Source of the DNA: Pseudomonas asturiensis
Lineage (GTDB): Bacteria; Pseudomonadota; Gammaproteobacteria; Pseudomonadales; Pseudomonadaceae
Assembly (NCBI RefSeq): GCF_900143095.1
Contig: NZ_FRDA01000002.1
Coordinates: 186,001 to 250,000 of the forward strand
DNA: 64,000 bases
Direction: 5' to 3'
Made by a program: the position numbers and the translations under genes. Under the pieces are notes generated by a model, which was not told where the DNA came from, did no database searches, and saw nothing but the letters and a program-made list of their open reading frames with translations. Shown piece after piece: positions 17,994 to 25,791 of the stretch (positions are counted from its first letter, which is position 1; each line of letters begins with the position of its first letter).

Positions 17994-18815
17994 TCAGGTT
18001 TTAGTCATCGCCCTTTTCGCAGCCTCGGCTTTGAGCGCTTTGGTTTTACCGTGCTCTGCCAGCAGCGCCAGCGTGTGCTTACTGGCCTTGGGATGGTTGA
18101 GCAGATATTCGTGAAGCCATTTGTTGCCGGCCCGAATGAGTTGCAAGACAACCGCTGGGTCGTTGTAGTCCTCTTCGAAGCGCATCATCTGGTCTTCCAG
18201 TCGATAATGATCTTCAGCCGTTTGCTCAGAAGTGTCCTGGGTGAAAATCTGCACCCGTAGCTCATCGTGCTCCAGCACGTGCACAAACAAGAACACGGTG
18301 GTAACGAAGGTCAGGTATTGACGATTGGTCGCGGTTTGCGGAAGGTAAACTTGTGAGCAAAAATGGAACAGTTGCCCGTTACAGGTAGGAATGCTGGCTT
18401 GCGATGCGTTCCACTTGGGTGGGCGACGCAGAAAGAGAATGTCTTTCTTTTTGATCATGTCAACGCAGACCGGCCGAGCATCTTCCCCCTTGCGGCTGTA
18501 CATCACTTCTTCATTCTGTGAGAGAGGATGATAAATCAGTGTTCCGCTGCTCAGTTGCCTCTCTATGACCAGGTAGTGAACTCGCCATAATTCGCCGTAT
18601 TCGGGGTGGACTTCACCCGTGTGGACGGTGCCGCCAAACAGGTAGAGTTCCCTGTCAATCTGGCTGCCCAGCATCTCCAGGTCGGCCTGCGCGAGTGTTA
18701 TCCGCTCAATAAACACAGCCTGGTTACCGTGTATGTCTGGCCAGGGAATATCCAGCACCGGATCCTGGCCGTGCATGTTTACCGCGATCATGAATGCTTC
18801 AGGCGCTTTACTCAC
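17994..18815 (-). CDS. Conserved-looking protein of unknown function
   Basis: 273 residues, no signal peptide. An alpha/beta N-terminal half ('AVFIERITLAQADLEMLG', 'LWRVHYLVIERQLSSG') and a helical C-terminal third ending in a basic tail ('KALKAEAAKRAMTKT'). No family recognised. It lies within the immunity array on the same strand as the secreted protein upstream of it, about 150 bases apart. Confidence 0.6.
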   Translation of the reverse strand: MSKAPEAFMIAVNMHGQDPVLDIPWPDIHGNQAVFIERITLAQADLEMLGSQIDRELYLFGGTVHTGEVHPEYGELWRVHYLVIERQLSSGTLIYHPLSQNEEVMYSRKGEDARPVCVDMIKKKDILFLRRPPKWNASQASIPTCNGQLFHFCSQVYLPQTATNRQYLTFVTTVFLFVHVLEHDELRVQIFTQDTSEQTAEDHYRLEDQMMRFEEDYNDPAVVLQLIRAGNKWLHEYLLNHPKASKHTLALLAEHGKTKALKAEAAKRAMTKT

Positions 18816-18967
18816 ATTGTCGACCTTTCCCGAGGAGCAGGATATCTCCTGATCGTGGTTGCCATCCTTGTGCCCAGGGCTCAGCTCAGGCTGTTAGCGG
18901 ATAGCAGTTGCGTAAGGATAGGGTGTGCCTGGGCGCACACACGGTGCGCTCAGGCCAGACAGCAACC

Positions 18968-19399
18968 TTACTTCTGTTCGAGGTACTCAGTCAGGAACGC
19001 CTGTGGACGGCCACTCATGGACAATTCGTCGTTGTAGCTGACGCGCAACTCCTGGATTTCACCCGGCAAGTACAACTCGCCGACGTCCCGATTCAATCGC
19101 AATACTTCGTAGCGCTTGCCGTCCCTCAGGACGGAATAGCGCGTGTCCTCGTTGGTTTTCTCCACCTCCATTTTCTGAATGCGCAGGTTCCACTCGTTAT
19201 CGACGCCGGCCACTTGCACCAATGCTTCGTTGGCAGAACGATCACCGATGCGCAGGACCCAGACCTTGACGCCCTTCTCACCGCTGTAAGCGAAAATTTT
19301 ATCGGCGATTTCCGGGCGGGCCTCTTCGGCCATCGCCATGGATGAACCCAACAGGCAGACACTGAAAAGCACTGCCCAAACACTCCTGATTACTGACAT
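18968..19399 (-). CDS. Secreted/periplasmic protein of unknown function
   Basis: 143 residues. Clear signal peptide, MSVIRS followed by a hydrophobic core and 'SSMAMA' cleavage region at about residue 24. The mature part is a small beta-rich domain ('VWVLRIGDRSANEALVQVAG', 'YEVLRLNRDVGELYLPG'). No family recognised. Periplasmic immunity to a cell-wall or membrane toxin is one possible role given the neighbours. Confidence 0.65.
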   Translation of the reverse strand: MSVIRSVWAVLFSVCLLGSSMAMAEEARPEIADKIFAYSGEKGVKVWVLRIGDRSANEALVQVAGVDNEWNLRIQKMEVEKTNEDTRYSVLRDGKRYEVLRLNRDVGELYLPGEIQELRVSYNDELSMSGRPQAFLTEYLEQK

Positions 19400-19487
19400 C
19401 TATCGTCTTCCTTAGCGAGAAAAATTCCGGGGGATAATACCTAAATAAACACATCAATGAAGCGCAGGTAACGCTACCTATTCGCTG

Positions 19488-19687
19488 TCAGTCTCTGGAC
19501 ATTCTGCGTTGCCATCCGACGCGGTGAATGCCCACACGCCGTTCGACGTTTTCCTGCCAGACGACCTCAATGCGAGGGCTTTCAACACCGTGCACGACCG
19601 TTGCCCGACTGATCAGCCAGTACAAACCGCAGATCTGCACGTGCCTGTCATGGACTCTGGAACCGTGTCGTAGTTCTCTGTGTGCAT
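19488..19687 (-). pseudogene. Broken small gene (frameshifted)
   Basis: An ATG at 19687 with GGAAGGAG 8 bases upstream starts 'MHTENYDTVPESMTGTC' but stops after 24 codons. The adjacent frame continues to 19488 with a protein-like sequence ('LYWLISRATVVHGVESP' and 'WQENVERRVGIHRVGW'). I infer one small gene of about 65 codons with a frameshift in the first third. Function unknown; it lies in the immunity array. Confidence 0.35.
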
Positions 19688-19736
19688 GTTTTTCTCCTTC
19701 CCAAAACAGAGTCTTCAGCCAGCGCAAAAAACCTGC

Positions 19737-20306
19737 TCATACCCGGTCGATCCTGAAGTCCCATTGATGAAAGTTCGCCTCATCATGCACAACTGGCAGC
19801 GACTCCACGGCAGTGATACCCAGCTCATACACCTTTCGTGGCAAACCTTCATTCAACAGGCTGAAGCCAGTGATGCTCAATGCGTAGAGCCCTGGCAAGA
19901 TATCCAGGTAGTCATTATTTCCCAGGCGCTCCGGCAGCCGGGCTTTGTAATTCAGAAAGAACTCAGGGTCCCAATCCGTCAGTGCATGCAGATCGGCAAC
20001 CATCAACAGGCCGCTGGTGACGGTCAGTGGAATATCCGTGTACCGAAAAACCGTCTCGCTGCATCGCTCAAAGGGCGACACGTGCTCATCGCGCAAACGA
20101 AACACATAGTCGTCTTCAGGGAGTGGATACAAGGGCACAACCGCCCCGCTCTGGACTGCCATCCGTCCTGTGTCGCTGTGCTCGACGAACACCTCAAAGA
20201 GATTGGAACCATCAGGACACTGCTCGGCGATAAAACGGCTCAACACGACCGGGTCGAAAATAACCACACCGCAGTTGAAGGTTTCTATGTTTGCCTCGGT
20301 TTTCAT
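19737..20306 (-). CDS. Immunity-type protein of unknown family
   Basis: 189 residues, acidic, no signal peptide. Contains 'CGVVIFDPVVLSRFIAEQ' near the start and 'LDILPGLYALSITGFSLLNEG' in the second half, a beta-rich fold typical of polymorphic toxin immunity proteins, but no Pfam-level family could be named. The gene is solitary; its start has no strong ribosome site. Confidence 0.5.
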   Translation of the reverse strand: MKTEANIETFNCGVVIFDPVVLSRFIAEQCPDGSNLFEVFVEHSDTGRMAVQSGAVVPLYPLPEDDYVFRLRDEHVSPFERCSETVFRYTDIPLTVTSGLLMVADLHALTDWDPEFFLNYKARLPERLGNNDYLDILPGLYALSITGFSLLNEGLPRKVYELGITAVESLPVVHDEANFHQWDFRIDRV

Positions 20307-20486
20307 CTGTCACTCCCACAGATTGACCTTGATCTCAAATTCATGACTGATCCGTGGGACCGAAATCAATCGGGAAGGCGGTTTCCAAGCGAAACATCAG
20401 TTGCGGATGTACAGGCTCGTTCGCCGATGACTCAAGCGTGCCACTGTTGAACCATCATTTCAAAAGTCGATCTCAAGGCGTGATGA

Positions 20487-20701
20487 ATGCGCAGTTATTT
20501 CGAGCGCATAGACCTCTCGGCTGACCCCATGACAGGCGCGGACATCAGCTTGCAACTTTATAAAAAGCCCAGCAAGGCTGGCATGTCACAAACGACGAGG
20601 ACCTGAATCCAAAGCCCGTCTTTCTGGATAGAGTCAGGCACGCAGTCGGTAACGTTAAAGGCGCCGACGTGGATGGCTTTATGAAGTTTCTTTTTGAATG
20701 A
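20487..20701 (+). pseudogene. Remnant of a toxin C-terminal domain or related ORF, frameshifted
   Basis: ATG at 20487 starts 'MRSYFERIDLSADPMTGADI', continuing 'SLQLYKKPSKAG' before losing frame near 20580. The next frame continues 'HVTNDEDLNPKPVFLDRV' then 'RHAVGNVKGADVDGFMKFLFE' to a stop at 20701. Both halves look protein-like and join naturally, so a single-base frameshift in a roughly 70-codon ORF is inferred. It ends 17 bases before a SUKH-like immunity gene, the position expected of a displaced toxin tip, but the toxin reading is inference only. Confidence 0.35.
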
Positions 20702-20717
20702 ACCCGGGTGCCCTCCA

Positions 20718-21092
20718 ATGAGCCTCCTTTACACCTACAAAAATCCACCTGCAAGTGCTGAAGACATCACGACGGCCATGCAGCAGTGCGCGATAAAACC
20801 GGACGCCTGGATAACCGGATTCTGGGCGCAATGCGACGGTGCGATGATCGAAGACCTTGTGCAGATTTATTCCACAGACGCCATTGCTGAACGTCAGGAG
20901 ACCTACGAAATTGCGGCGTATTTTCCTGATCACCTGCTGATTGGTGACGACTCTGGCGGTCGCTTTGTATTACTGGAGCGCTCTGGAAAGCAAAGGTTTT
21001 ACCTTCAGGACTCGGGAGATCCGTTCATCGATGATGCCGCGTTTTTTTCATCCATTGACGCCTTGATCAAGGCTGTCGTTGACGAGCTATGA
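20718..21092 (+). CDS. SUKH/SMI1-KNR4-like immunity protein
   Basis: 124 residues from ATG 20718; a TTG at 20694 in the same frame is possible. 'YFPDHLLIGDDSGGRFVLLE' is the SUKH core (P....GddgGg....l), and 'DSGDPFIDDAAFFSSIDALI' is the usual C-terminal helix region. Cytoplasmic. It directly follows the broken toxin-like remnant and may be its orphaned antidote. Confidence 0.7.
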   Translation: MSLLYTYKNPPASAEDITTAMQQCAIKPDAWITGFWAQCDGAMIEDLVQIYSTDAIAERQETYEIAAYFPDHLLIGDDSGGRFVLLERSGKQRFYLQDSGDPFIDDAAFFSSIDALIKAVVDEL

Positions 21093-21102
21093 GCACAACC
21101 AA

Positions 21103-21231
21103 ATGGACGACAGGGCTGATATCCAACCCGCACAGGACTTCATCTACCAGCCAGGCTATCAGGCGCTGTCTGCGCAGCAGCAAAGACGGGTGATCGCCAT
21201 CTATACGTTTGGAAGCGTGCGTCTTCTGTAA
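21103..21231 (+). CDS. Possible 42-residue small ORF
   Basis: ATG at 21103, 11 bases after the SUKH stop codon. Product starts MDDRADIQPAQDFIYQPGYQ and contains 'LSAQQQRRVIAIYTFG'. No clear ribosome site. May be a remnant of a longer gene; listed because it fills the gap between two immunity-type genes. Confidence 0.25.
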   Translation: MDDRADIQPAQDFIYQPGYQALSAQQQRRVIAIYTFGSVRLL

Positions 21232-21345
21232 TGCCCGCCACCCTTGAGTCAATCGCATTAATGGCTTTGCCCCATAGACTGTGATTGTTGTTGAGCCTGA
21301 TAGATGGTTCGATACGCCTGATTAACCAGCTCGACGTGAGGCCCT

Positions 21346-21675
21346 ATGAAAACTTACAGCATTCGGGAAGTGCTGCAGAATATCGCACACATGCCTGACA
21401 GCTGGTTCTACCTGCCAACGACTGAATGGACGCTGGATACCCGTGGCGCGTTCTCGCTGAACAGTCGGGATTTCGCCCCTGACTCCACCGACTACCTGCC
21501 CCCACAGGTGTTCAGTGACGGTTGGGTGTCGACACTGGAGAAGGCCATGATTGAAGACGTGATCTTCAACGCCGACCAGCAGCTGCCCAACGCATCGCTG
21601 GAGAGCTATTTCAAGGCCTTTGAATACTTTTACCAAAACGATGCCTTCATGGAGTTTCAGCCCGCCCCGCGCTGA
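21346..21675 (+). CDS. Small acidic protein of the DUF7716-like family
   Basis: 109 residues (starts MKTYSIREVLQNIAHMPDS), with GAGG a few bases before the ATG. The C-terminal 'LPNASLESYFKAFEYFYQND' closely parallels 'QPHSSLEDYAIALEHYSEQD' in the convergent gene at 22517-23137, so the two are paralogues. Such proteins are usually encoded next to toxin or immunity genes. No catalytic residues recognised. Confidence 0.65.
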   Translation: MKTYSIREVLQNIAHMPDSWFYLPTTEWTLDTRGAFSLNSRDFAPDSTDYLPPQVFSDGWVSTLEKAMIEDVIFNADQQLPNASLESYFKAFEYFYQNDAFMEFQPAPR

Positions 21676-21715
21676 TTCACAATGACCGTTAGCTACAACC
21701 CGCGACGAGAACCCC

Positions 21716-21907
21716 ATGTCGACTTTGAACATCGAGCAGTTTCAACGAGATGTCCTGAACGCGTCCCTGAGCGCCATCGAACAGTTTCGAGCGGACTTCC
21801 CGAACGAACAGGTCTGTGGATTCGCGCTGTATTCCGAGCCTGTTTTTAACACAGCATCATCCAGCGCAGCCACTTTACGTACAGAGGGCCAAGGATCTCA
21901 ATCATGA
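21716..21907 (+). pseudogene. Truncated DUF4303 protein
   Basis: 63 codons. The first 45 ('QRDVLNASLSAIEQFRADFP', then 'CGFALYSEP') match the N-terminus of DUF4303 domains; the last 18 are low-complexity Ser/Thr/Ala and end abruptly. Full-length DUF4303 is about 180-200 residues, so most of the domain is lost. The stop overlaps the ATG of the next gene (21904), so it may still be translated and coupled to it. Confidence 0.55.
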
Positions 21908-22509
21908 GCCTCGTCGATACTTATCTCGCCGGTCTACGCCGGTCGTTATTGGCCGAAGATCTCGATCAACTGAAACATGCACACGGCGCTTCGGCGTCAA
22001 ACCTGCAGCGCCTCAGCGCGCGTTACCCGTTGTGCCCTGTGAGCCTATTGCAACTGCTCGGCCAGATTGACGGGACACATTATCGGGATTACCCGAGCGG
22101 TGAAATCATGGTGCTGATGCTGGGCTCCGACCTGCCCGGCTACCCCTACTATCTGAGTTCGGTAGAAGACATACTTGCCGAGGCTGACGGCCCTGATACT
22201 GAAAGCATCGCAGAGCTCTATGAAGGCTGGTTTGAAAAAAACTGGCTGGATCAGGACATCGATCTGATCGGAGAAGGCATTGACCCCACAGTGGGCATGA
22301 ACGAGCGTCTGTGTTTTTCGCACTGCGTCAACAACGGGGGCACTTCGAGGTTGTATATCGATTTCAATCCGGCGCCGGGCGGCACGGTAGGCCAGGTCAT
22401 GCGCTATCTGCACGACCCGGATAACTATGAAGTGATTGCGCCGAGCTTCGATCACTACCTGCAACAACTGATCGATGACGACTACGCGTTCATTCGCCCA
22501 GAGTCCTGA
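21904..22509 (+). CDS. SMI1/KNR4 (SUKH) family protein
   Basis: 201 residues. Shows the complete SMI1/KNR4 pattern: N-terminal helix, 'SARYPLCPVSLLQLLGQIDG' (LP..l..ll...nG), 'YPSGEIMVLMLGSD', 'LYIDFNPAPGGTVGQVMRYL' (the D..P...G..Gqv motif) and a C-terminal helix. It overlaps the stop of the truncated DUF4303 gene by 4 bases. Cytoplasmic, predicted immunity or regulatory protein. Confidence 0.85.
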   Translation: MSLVDTYLAGLRRSLLAEDLDQLKHAHGASASNLQRLSARYPLCPVSLLQLLGQIDGTHYRDYPSGEIMVLMLGSDLPGYPYYLSSVEDILAEADGPDTESIAELYEGWFEKNWLDQDIDLIGEGIDPTVGMNERLCFSHCVNNGGTSRLYIDFNPAPGGTVGQVMRYLHDPDNYEVIAPSFDHYLQQLIDDDYAFIRPES

Positions 22510-22516
22510 AGCCCGC

Positions 22517-23137
22517 TTATTGCCAGGGAAATGAGCGATGGGTCACTCGCTGCAACGGAACCGAAAGCGTGGAAAAACGCGCTTCGATCTTTCTGCACTG
22601 ATCGCCGGTCATGCGCTCTCCCAGGCGCAAGGGCAAAGCCCGGCAACCCTGCAACGCGTTGGCAATGTTGATTTCAAGGACAGTGCTGACCTCCCGCGCC
22701 GCAACAGTCAACCGGTCAGGCGCGCATTCAGCCAGAAACAGGTCGTACTCGGCGTATAAGTCGCGCGACAAGCCGGGTTCTGCGGGCTTTGGGTCATCAC
22801 CGCCGGGCACCTCCAGGAACGCATCCTGTTCAGAGTAATGCTCAAGAGCGATAGCGTAGTCCTCCAGGCTGGAGTGCGGCTGCTGTCGCTTCTGTACACT
22901 CAACACGTCTGCAAAACTGGCCGCTTCCAGGCATGAAGAAAGGTCGTGCCGATCGGCAAAGTCCAACAGGCGACGTTCATCGTCTTCATCAATATTCGAC
23001 ACCAGGTAAAAGCGGCTCTCCAGCAACGCTTTATCGCCCTCAACGTAAACCCACGCGTATCGCTGCCATAGCGCCCGATCATCAGAGCAGGCGGCAATAG
23101 CCTCTACTGTCTCGCGAAACGAAATAAGTTTGAACAT
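22517..23137 (-). CDS. DUF7716-like protein, longer paralogue
   Basis: 206 residues. Residues 1-120 parallel the 109-residue protein at 21346-21675 (see 'SLEDYAIALEHYSEQDAFLEV'). The second half ('YDLFLAECAPDRLTVAAREV', 'RMTGDQCRKIEARFSTLS') appears to be an added domain. It is convergent with the SMI1/KNR4 gene, 7 bases apart. GGAG precedes the ATG. No known catalytic motif. Confidence 0.6.
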   Translation of the reverse strand: MFKLISFRETVEAIAACSDDRALWQRYAWVYVEGDKALLESRFYLVSNIDEDDERRLLDFADRHDLSSCLEAASFADVLSVQKRQQPHSSLEDYAIALEHYSEQDAFLEVPGGDDPKPAEPGLSRDLYAEYDLFLAECAPDRLTVAAREVSTVLEINIANALQGCRALPLRLGERMTGDQCRKIEARFSTLSVPLQRVTHRSFPWQ

Positions 23138-23307
23138 CCCGCATCGTCTCCTTGCACGTAACTGTCGAGCCCAAACTGATCAACCCGACGCATATTCTGA
23201 ACCAACACTAACTGACACCGCCAATGCGCGATGAGTCAGACTTTCGCCAATAACCGGGGCAGGTCCGGGGGACATAATTCCGATTCAACAGCCTGAAAAG
23301 CCCGCCT

Positions 23308-23398
23308 GGAACCCAGTCAAAATGGTTTTTTGTGGACGCTGTGAACGGTGGGGCAAAAATGGGGACAAGCTAAACACTTTTCGACCTGAAACCACCGG
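23308..23398 (+). repeat. Att/integrase-arm-like repeat, copy B, in gene-free stretch 23138-23450
   Basis: Block 1 'CCCAGTCAAAATGG' plus TTTTTTG (about 23311-23332) is followed by block 2 'TGGGGCAAAAATGGGGAC' through 'CGACCTGAAACCACCG' (23348-23397). The same two blocks occur at 4464-4548 in the order 2-1. The rest of 23138-23450 shows no gene. Confidence 0.45.
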
Positions 23399-23418
23399 TC
23401 CTTACAACCGTTGAAAGT

Positions 23419-23440
23419 CCCGGCGGCGCTGACCGCCGGG
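23419..23440 (-). terminator. Hairpin at the end of the catabolic operon
   Basis: Perfect 8-bp GC-rich stem CCCGGCGG/CCGCCGGG with a 6-base loop, 11 bases past the stop of the MFS gene (minus strand); followed in that direction by ACTTTCAA rather than a long T-run. Confidence 0.5.
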
Positions 23441-23450
23441 CATCACACGA

Positions 23451-24773
23451 TCAAAGATCCGGCTGAGCGAGCAACACGTGCGGCCGATGAGAAAACAGCT
23501 GCAGGAAGGCCCCGCCCAGCGCGCAACCTGCCATGACAAAGAAGCATACGGTGTAGCCTTTGAGGCTGGTCCAGCCACCGCCCATGCTGATCAGCGTCCC
23601 CATCAATATCGGCGCGATACCGCCACCGATAAACATTGCCGTGGTGATAATGCCGTTGGCTGTCGATGTCGCAGAAGGCTGTGCGGAATCGGAGGCCACG
23701 GCGTAGTAAATCGGCCAGACCGCGTTGGCGACCAGACCGAACAGCAGTTGTACGACGATAATGATCAACGTGGTGTTGGCGAAGTAGAACGCTGCGACGC
23801 TGACGGCCATCCACACGCCGCAAATAAGCAATGTCACCCGGCGACCGATAATGTCCGACAGCGACGGCCAGACCAGTTGCCCAAGGATGCCAGTCAGTGT
23901 GAACACCACACTCATGCCTGCCGATTCGGCCAGCGACAAGTGAAGTATGTTGTACAGGTACGCAGGCAGGATAATGTTGACGCCCATGTACACCACTTGC
24001 GTCAGCATCGTGTTGCCTGCGGTCAAAGCAATGTTGCGGTTACTGAGCGTCGCCTTGAACGTTGTCCAGGCCTGGCCTTTGACGTTGGCTGATGGCGTGC
24101 TGTCCGGCGGGGTCATGCCTTTGGCGGCGATGTCCACGTACAGTTTGGTAATGCGGTCGGCGGTGGAATAGCGCGACCAGAAAATCATCAGTGGCAGCGC
24201 GACGACGAAAGCGAAAAAGAACACGTAGCGCCAGTTTTCCTCACCGAACGTGGTGATCACGAAGCTGGCGACAATACCACTGAGCATAGCTCCGATGGGG
24301 TAGCCGGTATGGTGGGCGCCCAAGGCAAAACCTCGGCGCTCGACCGGCCACCATTCGGCGGTGTTACTGACGCCTACCGGCTCGCCCCAACCGGCACCCA
24401 GGTTTACGCCCACTCGCAGAGCGACGAAGCTGACCAGGCTTGCACTCAGGGCCTTGAAGCCGGACAAAAAAGAAAGCGCGGTGTAACCCAGCACCAGCGG
24501 TACCTGGAAGCGGGCTCGTTTCCAGCCGCCACCGTAACGGTCACTCCAGATGGATCCTGGAATATCCAGTACAGCCAGGGCCAGCATGACGACAGTGGCC
24601 AGCGTGCCCCACTCGTCTGCCGACAACTCGAAGTGCTTGGAAATTGTCGGCCCCAGGCGCAGGACAATCTCGCGATCGTAGGCGTTGAGGATCCAGATAA
24701 GCCAACACACCAATAAGGATACCCAGGAGAAACGATGGATCTGGCCCAGCGAGGTTTTTTTATTATTTTTCAC
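23451..24773 (-). CDS. MFS transporter, anion:cation symporter-like
   Basis: 440 residues from GTG 24773 (GGAGA just upstream; a longer frame to 24800 is possible). Twelve predicted membrane helices. Motif A-like loop 'WSDRYGGGWKRAR' after helix 2-3, an Arg/Asn-rich first helix ('WLIWILNAYDRE') and 'GWGEPVGVSNTAEWWPVERRG', typical of the ACS group that takes up hexuronates and other organic acids. Last gene of the GntR operon; probably imports the substrate handled by the three enzymes upstream. Confidence 0.85.
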   Translation of the reverse strand: MKNNKKTSLGQIHRFSWVSLLVCWLIWILNAYDREIVLRLGPTISKHFELSADEWGTLATVVMLALAVLDIPGSIWSDRYGGGWKRARFQVPLVLGYTALSFLSGFKALSASLVSFVALRVGVNLGAGWGEPVGVSNTAEWWPVERRGFALGAHHTGYPIGAMLSGIVASFVITTFGEENWRYVFFFAFVVALPLMIFWSRYSTADRITKLYVDIAAKGMTPPDSTPSANVKGQAWTTFKATLSNRNIALTAGNTMLTQVVYMGVNIILPAYLYNILHLSLAESAGMSVVFTLTGILGQLVWPSLSDIIGRRVTLLICGVWMAVSVAAFYFANTTLIIIVVQLLFGLVANAVWPIYYAVASDSAQPSATSTANGIITTAMFIGGGIAPILMGTLISMGGGWTSLKGYTVCFFVMAGCALGGAFLQLFSHRPHVLLAQPDL

Positions 24774-24855
24774 GGGAGAATCTCCAGGCGTGCCACGCAC
24801 GCGCTGTAAAGAGAGTTCAGTTGTCCTTAACGGTCAGGTCCGATGTGTGGGTTGA

Positions 24856-25734
24856 TCAGCTGGCGAAGCGTCTTTCGGCAATGCCCCGCACACCCAGTCC
24901 GGTGATGGCGAACAAGGCACCGCGTTGTTGACCGTCCTCGGGAAAGCGCGGCAGCGGTGGCTTGGCCATTGAGGTGACAAACAGCGTGTCCAGATCCGGC
25001 CCACCAAAAGCCAGGCTGGTGACTTTCTTCACCGGCATATCGATGATGCGATCCACTTTTCCGTCCGGGGTGTAACGCACCAGTTTTCCGGCGTACACCA
25101 GCGCTTGCCACGGGCAGCCTTCAGCATCCACAGTGCAGCCATCTGCAGCGCCGCCAGCGGATGTATCGACCTTGGCAAAGGTCCGACGGTTGGCGACCGT
25201 TCCTGTCGCATTGTCGTAGTCGTACGACCAGAGCTCCCCGGACCAGGTGTCAGCGAAATAGAAGGTTTCGCCGTTCGGGCTCCAGCATGGGCCGTTGGAA
25301 ACGATGATGCCCTCGTCCAGTGTATGCAGGCTCAGGTCCGGATCAAGGCGGTAGAGTCTGGCGCTGGCCTGGTCTTCTTGAGTATCCATCGAACCGACGA
25401 TGAATCGGCCCTGACGATCGACTTTGCCATCATTGAGCCGATTATTCGGTTGCCCCGGCTCCGGGTCGACGATCAGTTCAAGATCGCCAGTCGGTAAGTC
25501 CAGGCTGTAGAGCCCGCTCTGCAAGGCGACGATGGCCGCATCGCCGTTCTTGCGCAAAGCCATGGAGCCGATTTTCTGTCCGACGTCCCAGGCACGCAGT
25601 TCGCGTCCATCCTCGGTGCAACGCAGAATCCGACCGTCGAAACTGTCGATCCAATACAGGCGTTGCTGTTCGACATCCCAGACCGGACCTTCGCCCAGCG
25701 TGGTCTTCACGTCGACGACGATTTCGATACGCAT
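24856..25734 (-). CDS. SMP-30/gluconolactonase-family lactonase
   Basis: 292 residues, six-bladed beta-propeller. Metal-site residues are recognisable: Glu in 'TTLGEGPVWD', Asn in 'IIVSNGPCWSPNGETFYFAD' and Asp in 'GGAADGCTVDAEG'. AGGTG lies before the ATG. Members hydrolyse sugar or aldonate lactones in the cytoplasm. Third enzyme in the operon, suggesting that a lactone arises from the oxidation step catalysed by the SDR. Confidence 0.9.
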   Translation of the reverse strand: MRIEIVVDVKTTLGEGPVWDVEQQRLYWIDSFDGRILRCTEDGRELRAWDVGQKIGSMALRKNGDAAIVALQSGLYSLDLPTGDLELIVDPEPGQPNNRLNDGKVDRQGRFIVGSMDTQEDQASARLYRLDPDLSLHTLDEGIIVSNGPCWSPNGETFYFADTWSGELWSYDYDNATGTVANRRTFAKVDTSAGGAADGCTVDAEGCPWQALVYAGKLVRYTPDGKVDRIIDMPVKKVTSLAFGGPDLDTLFVTSMAKPPLPRFPEDGQQRGALFAITGLGVRGIAERRFAS

Positions 25735-25791
25735 GTTTCACCTCTGTCTTGTTGTTATTGAGATGGCACGTTTCGCAACTGAAAACAGGTC

